Assembly (NCBI GenBank): GCA_047967505.1 | Contig: CM106540.1 | From: Dipteris shenzhenensis | Lineage: Eukaryota; Polypodiophyta; Polypodiopsida; Gleicheniales | DNA: 64,000 nt | Reading direction: 5' to 3' (one strand) | Shown: positions 42,621 to 53,387 of the stretch, piece by piece | Numbering within the stretch: position 1 is the stretch's first letter | Layout of the letters: each line of letters begins with the position of its first letter | Program-made: the position numbers and the translations under genes | Notes under the pieces: generated by a model | What the model was told of the DNA's origin: nothing | Databases searched by the model: none | What the model saw: only the letters and a program-made list of their open reading frames with translations

Positions 42621-42716
42621 GTGAGGAGGGGTAAGACTATGTATGTATAATGGATATTTACTTTGTTTTAAAGTAGTTGACTTAGTGATTTTAATCTTTT
42701 TCATCTTTACATTTGA

Positions 42717-42885
42717 GCTTTTATCTTTGCCTCTTTTCTTTCTATCGGTGGAACGACTTTAATGTCAAATCACAATACTTTTTCCCTCTTCTCTTTTAAT
42801 TTATCGGTTCATCCATTTTATTGCAATTTGACATTGAAGTCGTTCCATCGATAGAAAGAAAGAAAAAGGAAGCAAAAGAAGGGGT
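42717..42885. repeat. Fold-back sequence (about 42-bp arms, 54-bp loop)
   Basis: The left arm 42729-42770 (core TTTCTATCGGTGGAACGACT) pairs with the right arm 42825-42872 (core AGTCGTTCCATCGATAGAAA) with few mismatches. Pairing extends weakly outwards through TTTGCCTC and GAAGCAAA. It could be a small MITE-like remnant or a hairpin-RNA source. No clear target duplication. Confidence 0.8.
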
Positions 42886-42950
42886 GGACATGTTGAGGGC
42901 AGTAACGTGCAACATGCTTGTCTATTCTTTATAGTCTAATCACTCTTTTT

Positions 42951-43302
42951 TGTTGAGATATCGAGCTCCACTCGTGATATGCCAGGGTGACCGTTGTGCA
43001 TTTATGTCACCGACTTGTTAGCTGCAGATGCGGTTGGTATACCGCCCATGAATAATAGCTGGATGACAGCTATCCTTATCTACTCTAGTTCGTGGCTCAG
43101 TTAGTATGCCACCTTAGTTAGCTGAGTTTGGTTTGAGACCCACATATAGGGTTCTTTTATTTCTTTGTACTAGAGTTCTTTTGGCTTTCACAACTAAGAA
43201 GAGGAAAAGTGTTTTCAGCCTCCACCTTTGTGTGTATTCCCTCATTATGTATGTGAGAAAGCCGCAAGTGAGACTCCTTCCTTCTCTCCCACTATTTTCA
43301 CA
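42951..43302 (+). repeat. Copia-C 5' LTR
   Basis: TGTTGAGATATCGAGC...CTATTTTCACA; matches 48274-48624. Preceded by TTTTT (42946-42950). Confidence 0.95.
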
Positions 43303-43315
43303 TGGTATCAGAGCC
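43303..43315 (+). other. Copia-C primer binding site
   Basis: TGGTATCAGAGCC directly after the 5' LTR; initiator-Met type. Confidence 0.95.
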
Positions 43316-45376
43316 TGGTTCGTGGTAAGGAGCTCAAGAAAGCAAACCAAGTTCACGGTGTCCTGGTAAGAGGACCAGCGTTGCTTTCCTTTTTCGAGTT
43401 TGGGAGAAAATCTCTACAGGTAGCACAGCTGGAAGTGCAAGAGTGCACTGTCTCAGATTGAGATGCCCTTCGCAGTGTGGCGAGAGGGCAGTATATGCTG
43501 CGGGAAACGGCAAAGCCCTTGGTGACTTTATTTTTCTGATTTGAGGCCATTTCGGGGCCCGTTTTGGAGGTGGAAGTTCTCCGCAAGCACTGAGAAAAAG
43601 GCCCTGTTTTTGTTGTGCGACCACTGCTCTGCAGGTCAGTGAAAAGTTGCCACAGAAATTGCATCGTATGCCTGTGCGCAGAGATACTAGGAGTTACAGA
43701 ATCATCCTTATTGTCTGTTGATGCAAAATCGTCACTAGGAAGTGACTGTGTGGTCAAATACCACTTTCGTCAGTTTTGCAGATTTGCCCGTGTGAGGCAG
43801 AAGCTGTGTTTTTTGCAGTGACAGAATATTTTGCAGTGTTCTGTAATGGCGTCTGATTCTCTTTCACAGATTGTCACTGAAAAGCTTGACAAGAACAACT
43901 TTCAAGCATGGAAGTTTAGAATGACGAATTTCCTTATGGAAAAAGGCTATTGGGAGTTCATTACAGGAAATGAAGAAGAACCAATTCTTCCTAATGTTCC
44001 CAATGAACAGGAAATACAGGCATTTAAAGGATGGCATGAGAGAGCCAGAAAAGTTATGTACTGGCTGTCTATCAGTATTTGAGATTCTATGATTGTGCAT
44101 ATTTAGGATGCAAGTATGCCTAAGGAGGCATGGGATACTTTGGCAAAAATGTACAGCACAAATACGCAAGCCAGGAAAATGCAGCTCAAGTAGGAGTTGC
44201 ACAATGTGCAGAGAGAAAATATGAGCATCAATGACTACCACATGAAGGTGAAGAAAATTGCAGATGCACTTGCTTCCATTGGGTCACCAGTGGAAGATGA
44301 TGATCTAGTTTCTGTGACCTTGAATGGTCTAGGAAAGGATTATGCACAGTTCCGGACATCCATTGCTGTCCGTGAAAAATTTCCTGATTTTGAGGAGTTG
44401 TTTGCTCTTCTAATTTCTGAAGAGCAGAGAAATGGTGGTGCATCTTCTTTAGGATAAACTTCAAAAGAAACTGTCTTCTACTCAAATGCTGGAAGAGGTA
44501 GAGGCAGAGGTAGAGGAGGCCGATCTGGAGGCCATGGTAGAAATCAGAATATGTAGCAAACTCAAGAAAACCAGTCCTTTGGAGGAGGACATGCTAACTC
44601 TAGAGGCAGGGGGAGCCAAAGAGGTCGTGGTGGATGGCAGAGAGGCCAAAATGCAAACAAAAATGTTGAATGCTACTACTCTGGTAAAATGGGCCATATG
44701 GCTAAAGACTCCTACAAAAAGCAAAATGACATTATGAATGGAAAATTGCATCAAGGCAATTATGCATCTTCTAGTAGACAGGGTGATGACAGAAATGAGC
44801 ATCTATTTATGGTGCAGCACATGACCAATTCTGTGACAAGTGCAAAAGAAGGAAATGATGTGTTGTATGTTGACTCAGGTGCATCAAACCACATGACAGG
44901 TCATGCAGAATGGATACAGGATGCAAGGAAAATGGATAGACCAGGATTTGTGGAGACTGGTGATGATACTGCACATCCTATTGTGCAGATTGGTAAAATT
45001 TCTTTGTCTATGCAGGATGGGAAAAAGAAATACCTGTCTGATGTATTTCATGTCCCGAATATCACCAAGAACCTTGTTTCTATTGGTCAAATGGTTGAGC
45101 AGGGCTTGCAGGTCAGATTTAATCCTCATGGATGCTTTGTTCAGGATATGAAAAATAACGGTCGCTTGATAGCAAAAGGAAAGAAGAAGGGCAGGATGTT
45201 TACGTTGGATGCGGACATGCCTGAATTGAGTGCAGCAATGTTTGCACATGGGACTGGTGTAGTTACAGATATTGATATCTGGCATAAACGCATTGGTCAT
45301 GTTAATGTACATCAACTTAAATCAATGCAAGCCCAAAACATTGTTGCAAGATTGCCTAAATTCAAGGTTACAGAAA

Positions 45377-45590
45377 TGAATAAGGTATGTGAAGCCTGTC
45401 GATTTGGAAAACAGGCAAGGAAACCATTTCCTAGACATGTTCAAGAGAGTAAGAAGCCATTGAAATTAATCCACTCTGATGTGTGAATAAGGTATGTGAA
45501 GTCTGTCAATTTGGAAAACAGGCGAGGAAACCATTTCCTAGACATGTTCAAGAGAGTAAGAAGCCATTGGAATTAATCCACTCTGATGTG
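45377..45590 (+). repeat. 107-bp tandem duplication in Copia-C integrase
   Basis: Units 45377-45483 and 45484-45590 both encode NKVCE.C.FGKQARKPF to HSDV and differ at four positions. As 107 is not a multiple of three it creates a stop and frameshift. Confidence 0.95.
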
Positions 45591-46217
45591 TGGACTACTA
45601 AAGCTGCATCTATTGGAGGCTGTCATTATTTTGTCACTTTTATTGATGAGTACAGTAGAAAAGTTTGGGTGTATTTTATGAAAAAGAAAAGTGAAGTGTT
45701 TGGGCGCTTCAAAGCTTTTAAAGCTATGGTTGAAAAAGAAACAGGCCTACAAATAAAATGCCTAAGGTCAGATGGAGGGGGAGAGTACCTCTCAAATGAG
45801 TTTGCAAGGTTCTTGCAGGAGCATGGCATAAAGCAGCAATATTCATGCAGTCATATCCCACAGCAAAATGGACTTGCAGAAAGGAAAAGCAAGCATATTG
45901 GAGAGGTATCTCGGGCCATGCTAAATGAAAAAGACCTACTAGATTATTATTGGGCTGAAGCAGTTGCTATAGCAGTTTACATAATGAACAGGACTCCCAC
46001 TGCAGCAATACATGGCATGACACCAGAGGAGATGTATACTAGCAGGAAACGAGATATTTCTCATTTGAAAAATTTTGGTTGCATTGCCTATGTTCATGTG
46101 CGAGATGAGTTGAGGTCCAAGTTGGATCCAAAAGCTGAGAAGTGCATCTTTATTGGTTATTCTCTGCAGCAGAAAGGGTATAGATGCTATAACCCTTCTA
46201 CTTGTAAGTTTAAGTGA

Positions 46218-46475
46218 GCAAAAATATTGTTTTTGATGAGATGAACAGCTGGTATAAACCAGTAAATGTGATGATTGATGTAGATGCATAAAATGGTAAT
46301 GCTGCACAGAATTCACAGTAGCAATCACAAAATATTAGTGGACTTGTAGTGTCCTCTAGCAGTGGTTCACATACTTCACCATGGACAGGCAGATTGAGAT
46401 TAGGAGACTCCTCAAAGCAATGCAGATAGTGGTACGCAGGTATTATGAAAAGGAAAGGAGAAGGTAGATCAGCCC
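46218..46475 (+). other. Decayed integrase-RT linker of Copia-C
   Basis: Short frames such as VSKNIVFDEM mark the usual linker between integrase and RT. Multiple stops; no other gene. Confidence 0.6.
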
Positions 46476-48261
46476 ATGTTTGATGTGAATGCAGGTCACT
46501 CTTATGTGGATGGTGAATCCAGTGGCTCAGAACAGAGCATTGATGATGAGTTGGGTATTCCTTCTGTTGTTACACCTGGAGTAAGGAAGACCAGGGATGT
46601 TTTGAGAGCACCTGGAAGTGAGTCTTTTTTGCGCAGGTCTACCAGAGCTAGATATCCTGTGGATAGGCTGAAATATGATGGATTTACAGCCATTCACTAT
46701 GCCTATATGGTCAAAGTGATACAGGAACTAGAACCTACTTCTTTTGAGCAAGCCATGGGAAAAGAAAAATGGGAGAAAGCCATGGATGAAGAAATGGATG
46801 CCTTGGAAGCAAATGCTACATGGGAATTGGTGCCTTTGCCTAAAGACAAGAATGCAATTGGCTGTAAGTGGGTTTATATGGTGAAGCACAATGCAGATGG
46901 TTCTGTGAGCAGATACAAGGCAAGATTAGTTATCAAGGGGTATGAACAGACATATGGCATTGATTATGAAGAAACATTCAGTCTAGTTGCAAGGATGGCA
47001 ACCGTAAGAGCAGTCATTGCTATGGCTGCATCAAAGGGATGGTCTTTACATCAGATGGATGTAAAGAATGCCTTCTTGCATGGTGATTTGCAAGAAGAGG
47101 TCTTTATGGAGCAACCACCAGGTTATGTTCATGCTATTCATCCTGAGTTTGTTTGCAGGTTGAAGAAAGCCTTGTATGGCTTGAAGCAAGCACCTAGAGC
47201 ATGGTATGACAAGATAGGACAGTATCTTGTCACTATTGGCTTTCAGATTTCCAAGGCAGATTTCTCACTTTATGTGAGAAAAACAAAGAAAGGTATTATG
47301 CTGCTTGTCATTTATGTTGATGATTTGATCATCACAAGTGATAGTGATGAAGATATCCTTCATGTGAAAATGCTATTGAAGCAGAAGTTTGAGATGAAGG
47401 ATTTGGGAGAGCTGCGTTATTTCTTGGGCATTGAGGTGATTAGATCACCAAGTGGGATACAGCTCTTACAGAGGCAGTATGGATTGGACATGCTATCCAA
47501 ATATGGGATGAGAGGCTGTAAGCCTATTTCAGTTCCTTTAGAGTAGAATGTGAAGCTGAGCGCAGATGCAGGTGAGCTTCTGGAAGACCCTACTATGTAC
47601 AGACGCATAGTAGGAAGTTTGATTTATATGACTATTACCAGGCCAGATTTGAGCTATGCTATTGGATTGGTAAGTCAGTTTATGCAGGCTCCAAGGAAAT
47701 CGCATTTGGATGCGGCTAGACGCATACTCAGGTATGTGAAGTCCACATTGCAGTATGGACTATTTTATGAGGCTGTTGTTCAGATACAGTTGCATGGATA
47801 CACTGATGCTGATTGGGCTGGTAGTATTTCTGATAGACGATCTACCAGTGGATATGTGTTCTCTTTTGGGAGTGCTGCAGTCACTTGGAGTAGCAAGAAA
47901 CAGCCTACAGTTGCCTTGTCGAGCATAGAGGCTCAGTACAGGGGTGCAGCAATGGCTGCATGTGAGGTAGCTTAGTTGCATAAGTACTCTATGATATGCA
48001 TCAGTCTACAGATGGGCCAGTTGTCATTTATTGTGACAACATGAGCAGTATACACTTGGCAAATAACCCAGTCTATCATGCTAGAACAAAGCACATTGAG
48101 GTGCATTATCACTATGTGCGGGGGAAGGTTTTACTAGGTCTTATTGATCTAGTTTATCTCAGCACAGAGGATCAGGTAGCTGACATATTCACGAAGGCAT
48201 TGGGCACAGAGAAGCTACGCAAGTTCAGAGACCTGCTTGGTGTGCAGGAATTGGGATTCAG

Positions 48262-48273
48262 CTTGAGGGAGAG
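48262..48273 (+). other. Copia-C polypurine tract
   Basis: CTTGAGGGAGAG abuts the 3' LTR start. Confidence 0.85.
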
Positions 48274-48624
48274 TGTTGAGATATCGAGCTCCACTCGTGA
48301 TATGCCAGGGTGACCGTTGTGCATTTATGTCACTAACTTGTGAGTTGCAGATGCGGTTGGTACACCGCCCATGAATAATAGCTGGATGACAGCTATCCTT
48401 ATCTACTCTAGTTCGTGGCTCAGTTAGTATGCCACCTTAGTTAGCTGAGTTTGGTTTGAGACCCACATATAGGGTTCTTCTATTTCTTTGTACTAGAGTT
48501 CTTTTGGCTTTCACAACTAAGAAGAGGAGACTATTTTCAGCCTCCACCTTTGTGTGTATTCCCCCATTGTGTATGTGAGAAAGCCACAAGTGAGATTCCT
48601 TCCTTCTCTCCCACTATCTTCACA
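48274..48624 (+). repeat. Copia-C 3' LTR
   Basis: 351 bp, matches 42951-43302; differences are mostly transitions plus a short indel near AAGAGGA. Followed by TTTTT (48625-48629). Confidence 0.95.
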
Positions 48625-48629
48625 TTTTT

Positions 48630-50130
48630 TGTTTATTGAGGCCATAGAAATAGACATATTAATGCTACATGGTAAAAGAAAGCCCCTTATATAAACTGGT
48701 ACAAAGTAGAAGTTACTACCGGTGAAGAGAAACACCAGCTTAAGTGGACCTCTTAGGATATTCCTTGCTTTTTAAAGTCAACTTCATTGGATTCCCGTCA
48801 TTGACTAGTGCTAACAATTCTAAAGGCTAATCTACATTTAAAATTACCTATTATGTTACCATCTTAAGGAAATTATGCACATAGGGATGCTCTCAAACAT
48901 AACACAATTATAGGAAAATACGGACCCAAGCCATTAAAGAAGGAAAAATTCAATAGAATAGACAAGATGTCTTAATTCCAAGTATCGGACGTAATATCAT
49001 CATGATCGAGTAAGGGGAACAAGGGATAAGCTAAGGAAGGAATGAACTAGGGATCCAAGCATCTAAAAGTGAAAATACTATATCATAAATAAGAGATCCT
49101 AATTAAGTATCATCTCTTATATGCACCTAGCAATAGTGGTCACCTTAAAGGGTGCAAAGACTATTCTTTAAATCATCAGTTGTTGTATTTGAACCATTAA
49201 TGGCATTCATAAGCATTTGAACAATTTACCATAGCATTGCTCCCCTTAAGCCCTTTGTCAATATTCAGAAAGACAACTAGTTATACATAGATCTCACGTG
49301 GTAGACACTTAGTGGCTCACAAAAACCAGTTCTTAATAAGAGAGGGCTTCAATAATTAATGGGCAAGTGGAGACATGTTCCTTGTAGCTATTCATTCCTT
49401 CGACTTTGTACCAAAATCGCTTTGAATTTGGGTTAGGTGCCCATATAAATGCTCCCCCATGAAGAATGTGCAAATCTTAACACTAAAGTGTAATGTTTTA
49501 AAAAATAGGGAGACACTGCAATGGTTACAAAATTAAGCTTTATTGCTTTACATACCTTCGTTGGGCAAAAAGAGGCCATGTTTATGCTCAACATTTCTTT
49601 AGATTGTTTACTTTTCTTTTCTTAAAGAATTGAGAGCAAATGTTTATGAGTGATTACTTTGAAAAAACAACCAAAAACTACATTCAAGTTAAAGAAAATT
49701 TCTCCTCTCAAAATTAATTTAAAACAACATTAATGACATGTATGGTTTCTTTGATTATTATTATCATAGAGTTGGTCTAATTGATACTAAATTGCTCTAA
49801 TTTAATTTAAAATAATATTAATGACATGTATGGTTTCTTTGATTATTATCATAGAGCTGGTCTAATTGATACTTTTGTACCCATTGCAATTAAGTACTTT
49901 GCTTTGGATATCCTCTTCTCCTATAGATAATCTTTTTGATTCCTTTGGTTGCACATATTTTGGCAACAAGCTAAGTAAGCTCAATACTTCACTTAGATGA
50001 ACCATTGAATTTTAGAGAGTAAAAAGGATAAATAAAGCCAAGGGATAAAAGTAAAAGAATTAACTTAATTTTGACCAAGTTGCATTACCATCACCAAGTA
50101 ATATGAGGTAGAATGTCAATATGTCACCTC
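48630..50130. other. AT-rich spacer, no gene recognised
   Basis: No frame above about 70 codons and no recognisable domain. It contains a diverged tandem duplication at 49714-49876 (88-bp spacing) built on AATGACATGTATGGTTTCTT and CATAGAG. It could be decayed 3' sequence of the LINE at 50133-51290 or host intergenic DNA. Confidence 0.6.
49714..49876. repeat. Diverged tandem duplication, 88-bp spacing
   Basis: Two copies of a block starting TTAATTTAAAA and containing AATGACATGTATGGTTTCTT. The second has a 3-bp deletion in the ATT run. Confidence 0.85.
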
Positions 50131-50132
50131 TC

Positions 50133-51290
50133 CTAGCATAGAGTGTTTTTCAAACAAAAAGGAATATGCCCTTTTTTCCTATTTAAAAAAGTCCTTGAAT
50201 CTCCAAGTACAAAGTTGGGTAGAGTTAAGCTCAACAAAGTCCTGATTATGCTATTCTTTAAGGTAGCTAACAAAATAAATTGTGCTTTTAAGATGAGCAT
50301 CCATGTTGAATAGAGCTCTTTACAAAAATAAGGAAAATAAAAGGCCATCTTATATTGCAAGGGTGGTAAAACCCAAAAAGAGTCTAACCAATTACAAAAC
50401 TTGGCCAACTAAGTGGTCAACCAGCCCATGGCCCACACTGCTAGGCAATAGGACTTGATGACTCAAAAGTACATTGAAAAAGATGAACACAACAACGAAT
50501 CCTGGCTTGACACAACTGTGCCCAAATTGAAGAGTAGAGTCTTCACCTTCCTTCGAATCCGCTTTCCATGGAGCCTAATGGGACAGATTGGTGGAACACC
50601 ATAGAGTTACGGACAGAGAACACATGGCCAACATGAATGGCACCCTTAGAAATAGCCAATAACACACCAAATTTGAGTGAAGGTGATTGTTCTCTTCTAG
50701 GATATCCATTTTCCATTTTGCTCTTAAGGAGAATGAAGCAATCAAACCAGAATGTTCCAATTGGATCCACACCTCCCTCACCATAGGATAGTCCCAGAAT
50801 AGATGTTTAACTTGCTCAATCATATTACCATAGAGTACAGATCAAGGAATTACTCTCATCCATTTGGCTAACCCACTGTGCACATGAATACACTTATTTA
50901 GGATCTTCTAAAGTAACAATCTCTCCTTATCGAGAATCTGCGATTTCCAGATATCATGGCAGCATGCTTTCCACCAATTCATTCCACATGTGAGATCCCA
51001 CTTCACATTCAAATCCTCAAGCTTAACCAGGCAAGCAAGAAGCCCCCTATACATGACCTTGGTTGTCATCTTTCTGAGCTTTGTGCCAGCCAATCAGCCA
51101 CCACCACTGGTTTACACACCAATGCACGTGCCTTTTTTGCACTTCACTAATCTCTTGGTGCTTCGCTTTCCAAGAGGAATTGGTAAATTTTTTTGGATGG
51201 AATTTGCCATTATCCGTAAAGGCTGTACATTAACATCCACAGAGTACAGTCATCGAATACAAGGTAATTAGTGATTAGAGATGATTAGGC
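50133..51290 (-). pseudogene. LINE of a second clade: zinc-binding RT tail (zf-RVT-like), decayed
   Basis: Minus strand from about 51230: NSSWKAKHQEISEVQKRHVH and a W-rich stretch, then WKACCHDIWKSQILDKERLL (near 50930-50990), WKILNKCIHVHSGLAKWMR, EQVKHLFWDYPMVREVWIQL (near 50770-50820). This follows the plant non-LTR pattern in which RT is followed by a W-IPSKI-FFWRL module and an E-HLFF-CP-xxxVW zinc site. The cysteines of the site are replaced (LFWDYP). It is unlike the L1 family elsewhere in the window. Many stops; only the 3' third is visible. Confidence 0.55.
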
Positions 51291-51329
51291 TTCATGATTT
51301 ACACTCCATCAGTTAGGTCTTCCTGTGTA

Positions 51330-53365
51330 AAAATGATCAAGAAGGAGACCAACGAGCCCAAGGGCTTGGATATGAGTGAGCTAGCCTCCAATTTGCTAAA
51401 TTAGCTAGGCCAACAGTGGAGGTCAGGAACCTCCAAGGAGGCGCCAAGCAACCCCCACTTGTTTCCATGGAGAGACAACATCTAGTGTGGGGTATGCAAT
51501 GGCAACCATACCTCCAATGAGTGTCTGTGCCTGAGGGAAAGGCCGACACTATTGCGCACACTGCCATAGGCGAGGAAACCACGATACCTCCCAATGTCAA
51601 CTTTTGAGGTACCCTCCTCAACCCATGTATCAAATGAGACCCCCATAAGCCCTAACGGCTCCGCCTAATCCTCTGAATACACAAGGTGGCCCGTTGGCTA
51701 GTTCAAGCCAGTGCAGGACTTAGCCGGCTCCGTTACCACCTTCCATACTGGGCCCTCAATCTCCACTACCTCGTATAGCTCTGGTCAATCAAGTGTTGGT
51801 AGAGGAAGTGCCCAATGACTGGGGGGAGACAGATCCAGATCATGTACCCCTCGACTACTACCCCTACGAGGAAGGAAGTGGCACCCTAAGTCACTACCTC
51901 CTATAAGAGGATCAACAAGTCCCCGTGTTCGAGACCGCTCTCATGAACTCAAGGGCTAGAGACCTAAACTCCATCGCCCAAAGGACCCCGATCCAATGCT
52001 ATACCTACCAACCCCCCCATAGGGCAAGTGAATGCCCCTATAGAGGTACTTCGAACCCTCCGATGTCATGCTTCAAGTGCCAAGGGCCGCATTTCTTGAA
52101 GGACTACCCCTATAGGGATCTTACCTCTGCTGCTTTGGCCATGACTAGCCCCACACGCTTGTGTGTGGGTGGAATCGAGCATCTGCTGCTATCCCTTGAG
52201 AAGGCCAACAACCCGAGTCACCCTGCCTAAGAGCACCAACCTTAACTTGCTTAGTATCAAACAAGGCTAGGTGGCTGCAATAGCCTTAAAAGTCATCATA
52301 AGGAGGCAAGCCAAAGAATTAGGTAAGGCAATGAGGAAACTGGCAAGGAAAGATAAAGGGCCCCTACCGCAAGGCCCGGAGATCTCTCAACAGCCACTGA
52401 CCCGGTCTAAGAAGGCTATAAGGGTAGGTGATGGGTCTAACCAAGTGCTCATCCAAGACGGTTTCGATGAGGTGAGAGCCACCCTCACCACATCCTCTGC
52501 CTCCGAATATGCTTCCACCCAGGTAACCCTAAGGTACCTTTGAGCTCAGAGGTAAACAAGCCAGTGCAGGCCCAAGGTCTAGTACCCCTACCCTCCTATA
52601 AGGAAACCTATCTTGACCTGGTCCTAGAGAAGCAATATGTAATAGAGTCTCAGAACTTGGTACGGGAATGCTAGGAAAAGTTCAAGCATAGACTCAAGGC
52701 GAGTAGAGGGTTGAATACTATCCATCCAACCCACCTAATGGGCCACCAAGGGGCAAAATCACTCGAAGATGAGGAACATTTTTGCTTTGATCAGTCAGAA
52801 GCTCCAGATTTGATGCAGAAAATGTTCCAAGAAGACCCAGTATTGCAAAACCTACAGGAAGAAGGAGACCTTTACGGTTTCGAGGACCTATTATCCATGG
52901 AAGGAGAGTCTTCACAAGAACCCTACGATAGTGCTGAGCTGGCTGCCTTCCTATCGATAGAGGTAAAAATGCCGATTGCATCCCCGCTAAGAGGGAATCC
53001 CATCCTTTGGCACGACCTATCCAATTGGATGAATAGACCACTCTTGCCCCTAGGCCTCGTCAACCCTAAGGCCAACCAATCATTGCTGGAAAAGGGGTAG
53101 AACTTACCCAAGGTTCCTATCAATAAGCTAGGCCAATACTTCGAGGGTGATGACACTAACGCCGCTATCCCCATAATCTATCAACACTAAAAGGTTGATG
53201 CCATCCTAGACATTAGGGGGGCGGGAGTGAGTGTTTGTACCAAGGAATGCTGGATAAAGCAGGGAAAACCTGCACTTGAGTAAACCCATCTGGTAGTAAA
53301 GTTGGCTGATGGTGGAACTATAGAATCCTTGGGAGTCCTTACTGCCATTAAGAAGTAAAAGATAA
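51330..53365 (+). pseudogene. Ty3 gag-protease remains
   Basis: Plus-strand pieces in several frames: a knuckle-like CGVCNGNHTSNECLC near 51485-51530, a second cysteine-rich block CYTYQPPHRASECPY and CFKCQGPHFLKDYP (51994-52110), a basic stretch near 52300-52400, and acidic frame 52711-53100. A degenerate aspartic-protease region follows near 53185-53355 (VDAILDIRGAGVSVCTKECW, LVVKLADGGTIESLGVL), where the catalytic DTGA/DSGA appears as DIRGA. Many stops. The order knuckle then protease fits Ty3 gag-pol. The sequence meets the Penelope-like RT near 53370. Confidence 0.6.
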
Positions 53366-53387
53366 ATGAAAAAAGGCATCAAATTCA

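Larger units (their letters stand above)
43846..48313 (+). pseudogene. Copia-C gag-pol, multiply broken
   Basis: Gag MASDSLSQIVTEKLDKNNFQ, WKFRMTNFLMEKGYW, with a glycine/arginine-rich region (GRGRGRGRGGRSGG) and a decayed knuckle (CYYSGKMGHMAKDS, two cysteines lost). Protease VLYVDSGASNHMTG near 44865. Integrase DIWHKRIGHVNVHQL, CEACRFGKQ, HSDVWTTKAAS, FVTFIDEYSRKVWVYF, LRSDGGGEYLSNEF, QNGLAERKSKH. RT EEMDALEANATWELV, HQMDVKNAFLHGDLQ, YGLKQAPRAWYDKI, VIYVDDLIITSDS (catalytic box intact). RNase H GYTDADWAGSISDRRSTSGY, TKHIEVHYHYVRGK, DIFTKALGTEKL. Most stops look like CAG, CAA, CGA or TGG changed by one transition. Confidence 0.95.
42951..48624 (+). mobile_element. Copia-C: full-length, older Copia LTR retrotransposon
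   Basis: LTRs at 42951-43302 and 48274-48624 (352 and 351 bp, about 14 differences, so roughly 4% diverged). Primer site TGGTATCAGAGCC at 43303-43315, polypurine tract at 48262-48273, target duplication TTTTT on both sides. The gag-pol is complete in domain order but has many stops and a 107-bp internal tandem duplication. It is a different family from Copia-A and Copia-B. Confidence 0.95.
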
